Shown here piece by piece: positions 27,767 through 37,221 of a DNA stretch of 64,000 nucleotides. The translations under genes were made by a program, and so were the position numbers. Every line of letters starts with the position of its first letter. Within the stretch, counting starts at the first letter, position 1. The DNA is from Sphingobacteriaceae bacterium (lineage in GTDB: Bacteria; Bacteroidota; Bacteroidia; UBA7662), in assembly GCA_013824115.1 (NCBI GenBank), contig PNNG01000022.1:78610-142609 (forward strand), written 5' to 3'. The notes beneath the pieces are model-generated. The model saw only the letters and a list, made by a program, of their open reading frames with translations. It searched no databases and was not told the origin of the DNA.

Positions 27767-28642
27767 AGGATAGCCAGCCCAGCTGGTTATTCCACCACTG
27801 TGTAGCCACAATACCCGGTCGTGGGGACAGAAAAAGCCGTTCACTACGGCCTTTTGGAACCAAAGCAAAACAGAGGCATCGTATACAGGATCGGGAACAA
27901 TCCCCGTTTGTTGGAAGAGCGCTTTACTGATTTCTAATCGTTGGCCCGATATTTTGCCGAACCGCTTGCCATCCATGGGGCCCTCTATGGTGGTTTGAGG
28001 CCATATCGCGAGTGCTTCGCTGTTCAGTCGTTGAATTTCTTGTGGCAAATGGATAGCACTGATGCCTATGAGATGCACCTTTCGAGGCTTGGCTTGAAGG
28101 GCATGCGCCATGCCTGTTAAGGTTGCACCTGTTCCGCATCCAATGAGGAAATGGGTGTACGAATCGGGCAATTCTTGCAGCCAATTTTCGAAGGCCTTAA
28201 AATGCGGCTGTGGATGCCCGCCCTCGGGTATGAGACGGTATTCGGGATAGGTGCGCTGCGCCAGGGCATACACTGCTTCCTTGTGCTTGTAAGCTGCTCG
28301 TGAAAGGTAGTGGACACGCATTCCCAGTTGGTTGAGCCAGTCTTCATACTTATTCGCTGATCGAACTTCTTCTCCTCGTATCCAACCCACCGTAGGTTTT
28401 CCCAACATTTTGCCCATTGCCGCCAAGGCGAGTAGGTGATTCGACCAGGCGCCTCCAATACTTTGGTAACCAAGGTAAGCATCGCCGAAAAATGCCTCCA
28501 ATTTCCGCCACTTATTGCCTGAGATGAGGGGATGAATGAGTTCGTTGCGTTGCACATGGAGACGCATAGAGATGCCTTCAAAAGAAAAGGCCACATCCTC
28601 TATGGGAGGTTGTGGCCTGATGGTTAAATGCGTAGCGATCAC
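27737..28642 (-). CDS. PLP-dependent enzyme, ACC deaminase/D-cysteine desulfhydrase family
   Basis: A fold-type II PLP enzyme of 301 residues. The PLP lysine is in SGNKWRKLEAFF, followed by SIGGAWSNHLLALAA, and the phosphate-binding loop is GCGTGATLTGMA. The family includes 1-aminocyclopropane-1-carboxylate deaminase and D-cysteine desulfhydrase; which substrate it uses cannot be decided. The start is GTG at 28642, overlapping the stop of the upstream metalloprotease gene (GTGA), so translation is probably coupled. The 3' end overlaps the convergent flavoprotein gene. Confidence 0.85.
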   Translation of the reverse strand: MIATHLTIRPQPPIEDVAFSFEGISMRLHVQRNELIHPLISGNKWRKLEAFFGDAYLGYQSIGGAWSNHLLALAAMGKMLGKPTVGWIRGEEVRSANKYEDWLNQLGMRVHYLSRAAYKHKEAVYALAQRTYPEYRLIPEGGHPQPHFKAFENWLQELPDSYTHFLIGCGTGATLTGMAHALQAKPRKVHLIGISAIHLPQEIQRLNSEALAIWPQTTIEGPMDGKRFGKISGQRLEISKALFQQTGIVPDPVYDASVLLWFQKAVVNGFFCPHDRVLWLHSGGITSWAGYPLECHKLFGL

Positions 28643-30138
28643 TGCACCACTATTCTTCTGAATACCGGTCCTTGTTCGGTTTCGATGCGTACGTGGTACA
28701 TGGCCGCCGGCAAGAAAGGCAATTGTATTTGTTGCAGTTCGCCTTGAGCCTCTAAGGCTTGGCTATGCTTTTGGCGGCCTTGTAAGTCATATATAGCCAT
28801 CGACTTGAGTTGCACTTCAGGATGTCTAATGAAGAAGGGTTGGCCATTTTCATATAGACTCGGATATACTTGTATTTGTGTGGGTTCCAAGTCGTTTACC
28901 GATGTGCCATAAGCAGTAGTGGTAGTAAAGGTGCCTGTTTGGCTCGGCCCCACGCAGGTATATGCATGGTTGTAAGGGCGCACAGTGTATGTGTAGGTTA
29001 AGTTTGCCTGCAGTAATGGCAAGGTATAAAGGTGCACCGTATCGGACGTGATGAATTCGGTAACTGGCAGGTTGTTTCTTCTGATACGCACAAAATAGCG
29101 GGTTGCACCTGGGGCCTTGCGCCAGCGAAAGAATACCCAGTTTGCAGGCTGAGGTTCACTTCCAGCCATGGGCTCGATGAGGGTAACTGGCCCTTGAATA
29201 CTGTCCCAAGCTGGAATCGGAAAAACGGTTAGATAACCCCTGGAAGATTGGTTGGTTGCCAAGGTGGATCGCATGGCATTGATTTGCTGGTTAGAAAATC
29301 GAGTCATGCAAAAATCGCTCGAGTAAGACATGAAATAGGAGGCATCGGGCTGGAAGCGATCGTTGTTGATGTCGCTGTCGTTCACTGCAAAGCTGTTGCA
29401 GTTCCATCTGAACCCAATGTAGTCGGCAGGTGTATCGCAAAAACGGTCGCCTTGACTTCCACAATTGGCATTCAAGCGGGGGAGCGTTTCATTGTTGTTG
29501 CGAGTTACGCGTTCGGCAAATACATCTCTCGGGTTGTTGCTCGTGAAATCAAAGGTGTGAGGCAGGGCAAAATAGTGGCCTAATTCATGCGCCAAGGTGG
29601 TATTGCCGGCTTGCGAACAGGGGATACTCATCATGACACCGCCTTGTGAAATGGTGTTTCCTGGACCGCTACCCGGATAATAAGCATATCCACACAATCC
29701 TATTTGGCCTAAATTAACGAAATAGATATTTACCACGCGTGGTTGATTGTGTTCGAGCATCAGTTGAGTGCCAGTGCTAAAGGAGGTATGATTGAAGTAA
29801 AAGTTGCTGGTAATATTATTCACTTCACCGCGCATGAAGAAATACATCCCTGCTGTTTTGAACTGCTCATTGAGTTCGCACAAAACAGTTAGCATGGTAT
29901 TGTAGTCGTATCTATTCCCACTAAAATCGGTTACAATGTGGAATTTTACGGGAATATTGATGCGGTCGTTCGACACCCTTTCCATGCCTAAATCATAAGA
30001 GGCGTTGATGCGTTCCAAATAATCGAGATGATCGTTGTTGGGTAGTGCTGTGCCACACAATTGGTCGTTGTTCCACTGTGCTGAAGCAGCGAACGAAATC
30101 GATAGCTGTAGTAAAAGGAGGGTAATGTACTTCTTCAT
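28639..30138 (-). CDS. Secreted M43-like zinc metalloprotease with T9SS sorting domain (paralogue 1)
   Basis: A protein of 499 residues with signal peptide MKKYITLLLLQLSISFAASA. The zinc site HELGHYFALPHTF and the downstream CDTPAD and SYMSYSSD-like FMSYSSDFCMTRFS (Met-turn region) match M43 (pappalysin-type) proteases. A fibronectin-like domain follows (about 320-410; WVFFRWRKAPGATRYFVRI). The C-terminus is a T9SS sorting domain (VYPSLYENG, IYDLQGRQ, AAMYHVRIETEQ). Two related genes lie upstream on the same strand; all three share architecture, so they arose by tandem duplication. It is expected at the cell surface or outside the cell. Confidence 0.9.
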   Translation of the reverse strand: MKKYITLLLLQLSISFAASAQWNNDQLCGTALPNNDHLDYLERINASYDLGMERVSNDRINIPVKFHIVTDFSGNRYDYNTMLTVLCELNEQFKTAGMYFFMRGEVNNITSNFYFNHTSFSTGTQLMLEHNQPRVVNIYFVNLGQIGLCGYAYYPGSGPGNTISQGGVMMSIPCSQAGNTTLAHELGHYFALPHTFDFTSNNPRDVFAERVTRNNNETLPRLNANCGSQGDRFCDTPADYIGFRWNCNSFAVNDSDINNDRFQPDASYFMSYSSDFCMTRFSNQQINAMRSTLATNQSSRGYLTVFPIPAWDSIQGPVTLIEPMAGSEPQPANWVFFRWRKAPGATRYFVRIRRNNLPVTEFITSDTVHLYTLPLLQANLTYTYTVRPYNHAYTCVGPSQTGTFTTTTAYGTSVNDLEPTQIQVYPSLYENGQPFFIRHPEVQLKSMAIYDLQGRQKHSQALEAQGELQQIQLPFLPAAMYHVRIETEQGPVFRRIVVQ

Positions 30139-30179
30139 AACTTCTAAATTAAGAATCGTTTTCTAAAATTAAAAACAAA

Positions 30180-31670
30180 TCACTCCACGAGCAGTCGGAT
30201 GGATTGTAAGCTCGATTGGTTTTTTAGTTGTAGTACGTATAAGCCGGGCCTGATGTCTTCGGGAATAAACAGCACTCCGTTCTCTTCCGATTTTAAGGAG
30301 CTTACTTTTCTGCCCGTTAGGTCAAACAAGTGCCCTTCTAACGAGGCATCTTTTGTCAGACCTTCTACGGTGATGGCTCCCCCTCGGAGTACTGGATTGG
30401 GAAAGACCCTTTTTCCGAGCAGATGATTACCTTCAATAGAAGTGGCTTGTACGTAGTTCCCCGAAAAGAACGCAAGTCGACCACTGTACTGGGTACATAA
30501 GTTTGCACCGTTCAGAGCCCTTACCTCCCAACTGTGTTCACGCTGTTGCCTGATGGCCCGGGTACTGCTTACATAAAAGGTGTCGGTGGTAATGGTATCA
30601 ATCACTGCAAAATTGAACAGCAATACGCGGATTTGATAAAAAGTGGCTCCCGGAACCCTATTCCAGCTGAAAACTGCTTGGTTACCCGGAATAGTATCGC
30701 TCGGTAAGGGAGAAATCTGAGCGGGTGCTTGCGAAATGGCAGCGAAATTGGGCATGGGATTAATGAGCAAATAACCTCTGGGTGAAGAGGTATTTGCCAA
30801 AGTAGCACGCATGGCCAAAATCTGCTGGGTTGAAAAACGACTCATGCATGCATCATTCGAATAGCTCATATAGAAGCTCGAATCTGGCCTAAAGCGATCG
30901 CCATTGACGTCGAATTGCACCTGTCCGGTAGGGCAACTCCACCGATTTCCAATAAAATCGGCCGGAGTATCGCAGAATTCATCACCAGCGGTAGCACAAT
31001 TGGCACTTCTGCGTGGTGAAGGTTCATTGGCTAGTCGGGTTACTCGTTCTGCTGTATTTAGCGCTAAAGGATTGCTGCTGGTTTGGTCGAAAGTATGAGG
31101 TAGATTAAAAAAGTGGCCTACTTCGTGGGTAAGGGTAGTTCCATTGGGTTGTGAACATGCAAAGCTCATCACTACGGCACCGTCGTTTTGAAAGCCACCA
31201 GGCCCCGAGTTGGGATAAAATGCAAAACCACATAATCCCATTTGCCCCAAATTGGTGTAATAAATATTCATGGTGCGGGGCACGTTTTCAATGCTGATCA
31301 TATTGAAAAGTGGATTGAAGTCTTGGGCATTGTAATAGGTGTCGTCGTTGATAAAACGTACTGGGCCAGCCAAATAGAAGAACATTCCCGAAGAAGCCAT
31401 GCGGCTATTGAGGTCGCAAATGGTAAGAAAAGCGTTATTCTCAAAAAAACCTCCGCCACCATTCGAGGTTCGAACAATGTGAATAGTTACCGGAATACTG
31501 ATGGTGGAGTATTCTTCGGGGAGGGGTTGGCTGTAATCGATACTCCTATTAAAGGCACGCACATGTTCGGGTGCGGGGCCAGTGCCACAGGCGCCGTTTT
31601 CAAATTGGGCGAAAGTGATGGCGGGAAGGGCTACCATAGCCAAAGCGTAAAGTAAAAATCTGGAGAACAT
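30180..31670 (-). CDS. Secreted M43-like zinc metalloprotease with T9SS sorting domain (paralogue 2)
   Basis: A protein of 496 residues with signal peptide MFSRFLLYALAMVALPAITF. The zinc motif is THEVGHFFNLPHTF, with CDTPADF and FYMSYSNDACMSRFS. The central beta domain carries AVFSWNRVPGATFYQIRVL. The T9SS sorting domain reads VFPNPVLRGG, LFDLTGRKVSSL, PGLYVLQL. It lies between paralogues 1 and 3, with 41 bases to paralogue 1. An exact -7 match (TATATTTG, 31687-31694) is 17 bases upstream of the start, suggesting its own promoter. Confidence 0.9.
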   Translation of the reverse strand: MFSRFLLYALAMVALPAITFAQFENGACGTGPAPEHVRAFNRSIDYSQPLPEEYSTISIPVTIHIVRTSNGGGGFFENNAFLTICDLNSRMASSGMFFYLAGPVRFINDDTYYNAQDFNPLFNMISIENVPRTMNIYYTNLGQMGLCGFAFYPNSGPGGFQNDGAVVMSFACSQPNGTTLTHEVGHFFNLPHTFDQTSSNPLALNTAERVTRLANEPSPRRSANCATAGDEFCDTPADFIGNRWSCPTGQVQFDVNGDRFRPDSSFYMSYSNDACMSRFSTQQILAMRATLANTSSPRGYLLINPMPNFAAISQAPAQISPLPSDTIPGNQAVFSWNRVPGATFYQIRVLLFNFAVIDTITTDTFYVSSTRAIRQQREHSWEVRALNGANLCTQYSGRLAFFSGNYVQATSIEGNHLLGKRVFPNPVLRGGAITVEGLTKDASLEGHLFDLTGRKVSSLKSEENGVLFIPEDIRPGLYVLQLKNQSSLQSIRLLVE

Positions 31671-31686
31671 ACAACAGGTTAGATTT

Positions 31687-31694
31687 CAAATATA
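31687..31694 (-). promoter_or_regulatory. Candidate -7 box of metalloprotease paralogue 2
   Basis: Reads TATATTTG on the minus strand, an exact TAnnTTTG match, directly downstream of the terminator of paralogue 3. No well-spaced -33 box is seen. Confidence 0.4.
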
Positions 31695-31711
31695 AGGCTT
31701 TCTGAAAACAA

Positions 31712-31743
31712 AAAGAGGCAACCTTTGGTTTGGTTGCCTCTTT
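31712..31743 (-). terminator. Terminator after metalloprotease paralogue 3
   Basis: The arms AAAGAGGCAACC (31712-31723) and GGTTGCCTCTTT (31732-31743) pair perfectly around an 8-base loop. On the minus strand a T-rich tail follows, 19 bases beyond the stop codon. Confidence 0.8.
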
Positions 31744-31762
31744 CAGGTGCGGTGTTGGGGTA

Positions 31763-33313
31763 TTAGCGCCCTACCACGAACCGCTGGAAATGGGTTTTAT
31801 CGCCTTGCACCAAGCGGAGCAAATAGGCGCCGTTATTCAGCAGGTCGGTAGGTATTTCAAACATATCGCTTCCAGTAGAAGCAAGACTGCCTTTTCTTAC
31901 CAAACGGCCACTCAAATCGCTGATTTCGTAGTGCATGGCTTCATTGATGGCTTCAGCTGCTTGTACACGCAGTGGCATTTCACTGGTCAACAAACTGGGG
32001 TAGACTTTAAAGAAGCGATTAGACTGTTCTTCAACACTTGTTCCATATCCCTGCGCCACGGTGAAATTGATGGTAGAGCCATAGGGACGGCAAGTTACTT
32101 TGTGGTTGAAAGGCAGAATCGAAACGTTGTATTGCAAACCGGCAGTCATGGTGTTTTTGGTGTAAAGCAAAGCAGTGTCGCCACCATAAACGATCACTTC
32201 ATCAATCAGGGTGATGTTGCGGCGGATACGCACCGAATACATGGTAGCTCCGGGAACGCGGTTCCAGCGGAAGAAAACCCAGTTGGCAGGGTGGCCAGTG
32301 CTGTTGTTGGCGGGTTCCAAAACAGCTGCGCTACCCGTAATGGTGTCGTAAGGTTCAATGGCGGGAATGAGCAAATACATCCGCGGACCAGCAATGTTCT
32401 GACCTGTTTGGCTTTGTGTAATAGTGAGGGTGGCTTTCATAGCTGCCACTTGCTGTGGTGAAAATTTGTTCTGACAAGCATCGTTGGCGTAGCTCATAAA
32501 CAAAGTGCCATCGGGCTGGAATAAGTCGCCATTGATATCGGTAACGGTTGAATTTACACCTGGGCAATTCCAGCGCTGCGGACGAAAATCGGCCGGAGTA
32601 TCGCAGAAACGGTCACCAGCGGTAGTACAATTAGAATTTAAGCGGGGAGAAACTTCATTGGTACTGCGGGTAACCCTTTCGCTCAGAGGGCTGGTGGGAT
32701 TATCGCTTGTTTGGTCGAATGGATGCGGCAGATTTAAGAAGTGGCCCATTTCGTGTGCAAAAGTAGAATTGCCGGGACCAGAGCAAGAAGGAGACAACCA
32801 AATGGCGCCTTGACGAAGCGGTTCGTTGGAAGGTGAGCCAGTTTGAGGGTAATTGGCAAAACCGCAAAGCGACATCACGCTCAAATTCGCGAAGTACACA
32901 TTGATGCGACGTGCTACATTGTACTGAGTATTGGCAGCCGCAGATACTTGGAAGCTTGGCAGGTTATACAAAGAGGTATTGTTGATGTAATTGATATTGC
33001 CTCTTAAAAAGAACTGAATCCCAAATTCGTGGTACTTCTGGTTTAACTCACAAATGTTGGTCATCAGATTACCGATGCCATAGTAGCCAAGGCCTGCATC
33101 CGTGCCAATAATGTGAATTTGCAGTGGGACAAAAATGGTGTTTTGCACACGCTCTATATCGAGGTTTTCAAATACCCCACTTTCGTGTAGCTGGGTAATG
33201 AAGTTCAGAGCAGAGGCAGGTGCTGGCTCGGTGCCACATCCCAATTCGTTTTGCTGCCCTAAGGCCGTGTTGATGCCGGCAAAAAGCGCCAGGCCGAGTA
33301 GTACTTTTTTCAT
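31763..33313 (-). CDS. Secreted M43-like zinc metalloprotease with T9SS sorting domain (paralogue 3)
   Basis: A protein of 516 residues from the ATG at 33313 (MKKVLLGLALFAGINTALGQ, a signal peptide). The open frame extends further upstream into the mdh promoter region but has no secretion signal there. The zinc motif is AHEMGHFLNLPHPF, with CDTPADFRPQRW and FMSYANDACQNKFS. A central domain (WVFFRWNRVPGATMYSVRI) is almost the same as in paralogue 1. The T9SS sorting domain reads VYPSLLTSE, ISDLSGRLVRKG, AYLLRLVQG. It is divergent from mdh and has its own terminator, so paralogue 3 is a separate transcription unit. Confidence 0.9.
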   Translation of the reverse strand: MKKVLLGLALFAGINTALGQQNELGCGTEPAPASALNFITQLHESGVFENLDIERVQNTIFVPLQIHIIGTDAGLGYYGIGNLMTNICELNQKYHEFGIQFFLRGNINYINNTSLYNLPSFQVSAAANTQYNVARRINVYFANLSVMSLCGFANYPQTGSPSNEPLRQGAIWLSPSCSGPGNSTFAHEMGHFLNLPHPFDQTSDNPTSPLSERVTRSTNEVSPRLNSNCTTAGDRFCDTPADFRPQRWNCPGVNSTVTDINGDLFQPDGTLFMSYANDACQNKFSPQQVAAMKATLTITQSQTGQNIAGPRMYLLIPAIEPYDTITGSAAVLEPANNSTGHPANWVFFRWNRVPGATMYSVRIRRNITLIDEVIVYGGDTALLYTKNTMTAGLQYNVSILPFNHKVTCRPYGSTINFTVAQGYGTSVEEQSNRFFKVYPSLLTSEMPLRVQAAEAINEAMHYEISDLSGRLVRKGSLASTGSDMFEIPTDLLNNGAYLLRLVQGDKTHFQRFVVGR

Positions 33314-33393
33314 GCCAAGATGAATGGTTAAAGATTTGTTTGTTTTTGTACTCAAATCAATCTGCAAGGTAAGAATAAACAAGGCTGATTGTG

Positions 33394-33401
33394 TAAATTT
33401 G
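33394..33401 (+). promoter_or_regulatory. -7 box of mdh
   Basis: TAAATTTG, an exact TAnnTTTG match, 26 bases before the mdh ATG. No clear -33 box at 19-21 bases. Confidence 0.5.
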
Positions 33402-33427
33402 CGATGCAAAAAATTAAAAACAGCTAT

Positions 33428-34363
33428 ATGAAAATCACCGTGGTTGGAGCAGGAAATGTAGGAGCTACCTGCGCAGACGTTATTGCCCACAAGGAATTGG
33501 CAAATGAAGTAGTACTGGTAGACATCAAGGAGAACTTTGCCGAGGGCAAGGCACTGGATATCTGGCAGACAGCACCTGTAAACATGTACGACACCCGCAT
33601 TAAGGGCTCTACCAACGACTACAGCAAAACTGCCGGTAGCGAAGTGGTGGTAATTACCAGTGGATTGCCCCGCAAACCCGGTATGAGTCGCGATGATTTG
33701 ATTTCAACCAATGCAGGTATAGTAAAGTCGGTTACTGAAAATATCCTCAAGTATTCTCCCGATGCCATTATCATAGTGGTTTCGAACCCACTCGATGTAA
33801 TGACTTACTGCGCTTACCTCGCAGCAAAAAAAGATTCACGCAAGGTATTTGGTATGGCTGGCGTACTTGATACTGCCCGCTACCGTGCATTTTTGGCCGA
33901 AGCCCTCGACTGTTCGCCCAAGGACATCCAAGCTGTATTGATGGGTGGACACGGTGATACCATGGTTCCTCTGCCTCGTTATACCACAGTGGGTGGAATT
34001 CCAGTGACCGAGCTCATTGCTGAGGATAAATTGAACGCCATTATCGACCGCACCAAAAAAGGCGGTGGAGAAATTGTGAATCTCCTCGGAACTTCTGCTT
34101 GGTATGCACCTGGTGCTGCGGCTGCGCAAATGGTAGAAGCCATTGTACGCGACCAAAAGCGGATTTTCCCCGTATGTGCCTTGCTGAATGGTGAATATGG
34201 CCTCAACAATATTTACATGGGTGTTCCTGTGAAATTGGGCAAAAATGGCATCGAAGAAATCATTGAGCTGAAGCTCAATGCCGATGAGATGCAGTTGGTG
34301 AAAGAGTCGGCCGTTGCTGTGAAAGAGGTAATGGAAGTGCTCGACAATATGAAAATGTTTTAA
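33428..34363 (+). CDS. mdh: Malate dehydrogenase
   Basis: A protein of 311 residues that interconverts malate and oxaloacetate with NAD. The ATG at 33428 gives MKITVVGAGNVGATCADV, the Rossmann start; upstream in-frame starts lie on the promoter. GLPRKPGMSRDDL carries the substrate-binding arginines and the mobile loop, VSNPLDVMTYCAY and LMGGHGDTMVPLPRYTTV hold the catalytic His/Asp pair, and MxRxDL supports malate, not lactate, specificity. It is single, with a strong terminator close behind. Confidence 0.97.
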   Translation: MKITVVGAGNVGATCADVIAHKELANEVVLVDIKENFAEGKALDIWQTAPVNMYDTRIKGSTNDYSKTAGSEVVVITSGLPRKPGMSRDDLISTNAGIVKSVTENILKYSPDAIIIVVSNPLDVMTYCAYLAAKKDSRKVFGMAGVLDTARYRAFLAEALDCSPKDIQAVLMGGHGDTMVPLPRYTTVGGIPVTELIAEDKLNAIIDRTKKGGGEIVNLLGTSAWYAPGAAAAQMVEAIVRDQKRIFPVCALLNGEYGLNNIYMGVPVKLGKNGIEEIIELKLNADEMQLVKESAVAVKEVMEVLDNMKMF

Positions 34364-34383
34364 TGAGTAATCATGCTTAACTG

Positions 34384-34415
34384 AAAAGACGATGTTAGCG
34401 CATCGTCTTTTTTTT
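34384..34415 (+). terminator. Terminator after mdh
   Basis: The arms AAAAGACGATG (34384-34394) and CATCGTCTTTT flank the loop TTAGCG, followed by a T-run to 34415. The next gene starts six bases later. Confidence 0.88.
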
Positions 34416-34420
34416 GCTCC

Positions 34421-34852
34421 ATGAAATACAATATCCCCTTAGAATTGGTGCTTTTAGAAGCCTCGGGCTGTCATTTACTGGTGAATGCCCGATGGCACCA
34501 ACGAAAGTTGCGTTTGGTACTCGATACTGGTGCCAGTAAAACCGTTTTTGATGTGGCCCAAGTGCGCGAGTGGTTCCCTGCCTTGGAATTGTACGACACC
34601 GATCAAGCATCTGCAGGTTTGGGGACGCAAAGTATGCAAAGCGCCACCTTTACGCTTTCGAACTTCAAGCTGGGCAAGTGCAAAATTAAGCCCCTGCTTG
34701 CTGCTGCCCTCGATTTGCAGCACATACTCCAAACATACCAAGAGCTCGAACAAGGCCCTATTCATGGCATTTTGGGGGGTGACATTTTGCTTCAATACGC
34801 GGCAAAGATCGATTACCATAAACTACGCCTTATTTTGCGTGATGACCGATAA
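34421..34852 (+). CDS. Retropepsin-like aspartic protease
   Basis: A protein of 143 residues. LVLDTGASKTVFD is the active-site DTGA loop of clan AA aspartic proteases, and ILGGDILLQYAAKIDYHKLRLIL is the conserved C-terminal strand pair. A single-domain protein this size would work as a dimer. There is no signal peptide, so it is probably cytoplasmic. It begins right after the mdh terminator and overlaps tilS by 11 bases. The substrate is unknown. Confidence 0.8.
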   Translation: MKYNIPLELVLLEASGCHLLVNARWHQRKLRLVLDTGASKTVFDVAQVREWFPALELYDTDQASAGLGTQSMQSATFTLSNFKLGKCKIKPLLAAALDLQHILQTYQELEQGPIHGILGGDILLQYAAKIDYHKLRLILRDDR

Positions 34853-36155
34853 GCTCAAAAAGGAAGTTGCAGCCCATCTGATTGCCGCAGGAATTGCGAA
34901 GCACCATGTGGTGGTGTTGGCCATTAGTGGAGGTCGTGACTCGGTGGTTTTGGGACAAATTCTACACCTTTTGGGCCAATCATTTGCGCTGGCTCATCTG
35001 AATTACGGCTTGAGGGGGGATGATTCCATAGCGGATGAAGCTTTTGTAGGGCAATGCGCAGCACGCTGGGGCGTGGAATTGTATTTGAAGCGCGCCCAAG
35101 AAGGTGAACTGGACGGAAACATTCAACAATCGGCCCGCAGGCTGCGTTACTCTTGGCTGGAAGAACTATGCGAATCAAAGGGATTCAAGTGCTATCTCAC
35201 GGCGCATCACCAGCGCGATCAGGCGGAGGGTTATTTGTTGGCCTTGCTGAAGGGAAGGGGGAGCAGGGCATTGTCGGGGATGCCACTCCTCAAAGGAAGG
35301 CGGCTGCGGCCTTTGCTGTATGTTTCCTCGTCGAGCTTAGAAGTCTTTGCTTCGGAACAGGGGCTGTTGTGGCGCCACGACCACAGCAACGATGCCCTTT
35401 ATTACGATCGGAATTTTATCAGAAACCAAATTTTGCCGCTTTTACATGAGCGCTTTCCATTGGCCGACCAACTGGTGGCGCGTGAAGTAAAGCGGTTACA
35501 AATGCAAGAGGATATTTTGGCGGCTTGGTTAAAGCAGCATAAGTCGAAATGGATCTCTGAAATAGATGCCAGTTTTCACGCTTGGGATTTATCATACATA
35601 GAACGCGAACCCTGGCTCGAATGGGTCACGGGGCGCTTGGCTTCCGATTATGGATGGCCCCAATCGGCCATCGATTCGTTGTGGAAGTTGTGGCACGCAC
35701 CTGTTGGAAAAAAAATGAAGTCGAATGGCTGGACCGTGGTGCGCACCGTCAAGGGCTTCGATTGGTTTGTATTGCCCGAAAAAGGCGTATTTGAAATGGC
35801 CATTTCGGATGCTGGCATTTGGGAGTTGCCAGGTGGGTTGAAACTCGAAGTATCGAAGGGTGCTGATGTGCGTGCTTCGGAATTCTCTTATGGTGTGGCC
35901 ATTGAAAAGGGCACCGAAGCCTTGGCTGTGCGCTATTGGCGGCCTGGCGATAAAGTACAAATGCCAGGTAGAGGACTCAGAAAAGTAAGTGATTTACTGC
36001 AGGAGTGGCAGTGGAATTACCGTCAACGCTTTCTGGCTGTGGTACTTACCTTGAAGGATGAGCCGGTTTGGGTGGTTGGCAGCAGAAGCCGTACCTTTGC
36101 CCAAGCGCCAACACCGACGCAAGAAGTGTTGGTTTTTACAATCAAGCATGACTAA
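34842..36155 (+). CDS. tilS: tRNA(Ile)-lysidine synthase
   Basis: A protein of 437 residues that modifies C34 of tRNA-Ile(CAU) with lysine, using ATP, so it reads AUA. The ATG at 34842 gives MTDKLKKEVAAHL; the frame is open further up but overlaps the protease gene. The PP-loop reads AISGGRDSVVLGQ, with YGLRGDDSIADEAFV and YLTAHHQRDQAEGYLLALLKGRGSR being family-typical. The C-terminal domain (about 330-437) ends in PGRGLRKVSDLLQEW. Overlaps at both ends place it in a tight unit with the RluD-like gene. Confidence 0.93.
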   Translation: MTDKLKKEVAAHLIAAGIAKHHVVVLAISGGRDSVVLGQILHLLGQSFALAHLNYGLRGDDSIADEAFVGQCAARWGVELYLKRAQEGELDGNIQQSARRLRYSWLEELCESKGFKCYLTAHHQRDQAEGYLLALLKGRGSRALSGMPLLKGRRLRPLLYVSSSSLEVFASEQGLLWRHDHSNDALYYDRNFIRNQILPLLHERFPLADQLVAREVKRLQMQEDILAAWLKQHKSKWISEIDASFHAWDLSYIEREPWLEWVTGRLASDYGWPQSAIDSLWKLWHAPVGKKMKSNGWTVVRTVKGFDWFVLPEKGVFEMAISDAGIWELPGGLKLEVSKGADVRASEFSYGVAIEKGTEALAVRYWRPGDKVQMPGRGLRKVSDLLQEWQWNYRQRFLAVVLTLKDEPVWVVGSRSRTFAQAPTPTQEVLVFTIKHD

Positions 36156-37221
36156 TTACGAAGAACCTGGCTGGGACGAGCAGGTAAATGAAGCCGCAGA
36201 GCAAGACGATTTATTCGAACACCACCGATTGCAGGTAGACAAAGGCCAGCAGATGGTACGCATCGACAAGTTTCTGATTGATCGTTTGCCAGCTACTTCC
36301 CGCAACCGCATTCAGAATGCTGTAAAAGCTGGCAATGTGCTGGTCGACGGCCGGGCGGTTAAATCGAGTTACCGCATCAAACCAGGCGAAACCATTCAAG
36401 TGGTTTTGGCCTATCCGCCACGCGATACCACCGTTTATCCGGAGGCGATGGATTTGGATATTCTTTTTGAGGACGATGAATTGCTGATTTTGAATAAGCC
36501 GCCGGGATTGGTGGTTCACCCAGGTCATGGCAATCCGAATGGCACCTTGGTGAACGGACTGGTGCATCACCTCAATCATTTGCCTACCCATAAAAACGGT
36601 GAAACGCGCCCAGGCCTGGTGCACCGAATTGACAAGGATACATCGGGACTATTGGTGATTGCCAAAACAGAGTATGCGATGACGCATTTGGCTCGTCAGT
36701 TTTTCGATCACAGCATCGACCGTACGTATTGGGCTTTGGTATGGGGCGATTTTACTGAAGACACAGGAACGGTGAATGCGCATCTCGACAGGGATCCACG
36801 TGATCGCATTAAGATGGCGGCCTTTCCCGATGGCAGCCGTGGCAAACACGCCATCACCCACTACGAAGTAAAAGAAAGGTTGGGCTATGTGAGTTTATTG
36901 GCTTACACCCTTGAAACAGGGCGCACGCACCAAATCAGGGTTCACAGCGCGTACATGGGGCATCCTATTTTTAATGATAGCAGCTACGGGGGCAATCGCA
37001 TTGTAAAAGGCACCACCTTTAGCAGGTACAAACAGTTCGTCGAGAACTGCTTTACACTCATGCCCCGCATGGCATTGCATGCTAAATCATTGGGCTTTAC
37101 ACATCCAACCACCGGTGAACGATTGTTTTTTGAGTCGGAATTGCCCGCCGATTTTGCTGGTCTGCTTGAAAAATGGCGCCATTATGCACGTTATAAACCC
37201 GATGAAAGCGAGGAATCATGA
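36148..37221 (+). CDS. RluA-family pseudouridine synthase (RluD-like)
   Basis: A protein of 357 residues that converts uridine to pseudouridine in rRNA. The ATG at 36148 (MTNYEEPGWDEQ) overlaps tilS by 8 bases; the extra upstream frame lies inside tilS. An S4 domain (about 32-85; MVRIDKFLIDRLPATSRNRIQ) precedes the catalytic domain. The motif GLVHRIDKDTSGLLVIAKT has the catalytic Asp, and RTHQIRVHSAYMGHPI is the C-terminal signature. RluD (large-subunit helix 69) is the best guess among RluA, RluC and RluD. Confidence 0.92.
   Translation: MTNYEEPGWDEQVNEAAEQDDLFEHHRLQVDKGQQMVRIDKFLIDRLPATSRNRIQNAVKAGNVLVDGRAVKSSYRIKPGETIQVVLAYPPRDTTVYPEAMDLDILFEDDELLILNKPPGLVVHPGHGNPNGTLVNGLVHHLNHLPTHKNGETRPGLVHRIDKDTSGLLVIAKTEYAMTHLARQFFDHSIDRTYWALVWGDFTEDTGTVNAHLDRDPRDRIKMAAFPDGSRGKHAITHYEVKERLGYVSLLAYTLETGRTHQIRVHSAYMGHPIFNDSSYGGNRIVKGTTFSRYKQFVENCFTLMPRMALHAKSLGFTHPTTGERLFFESELPADFAGLLEKWRHYARYKPDESEES

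Noticed and set aside
33389-33427. Longer mdh start (TTG at 33389)
   Set aside because: It would place the start codon in front of the -7 promoter box; the ATG at 33428 fits the conserved N-terminus.
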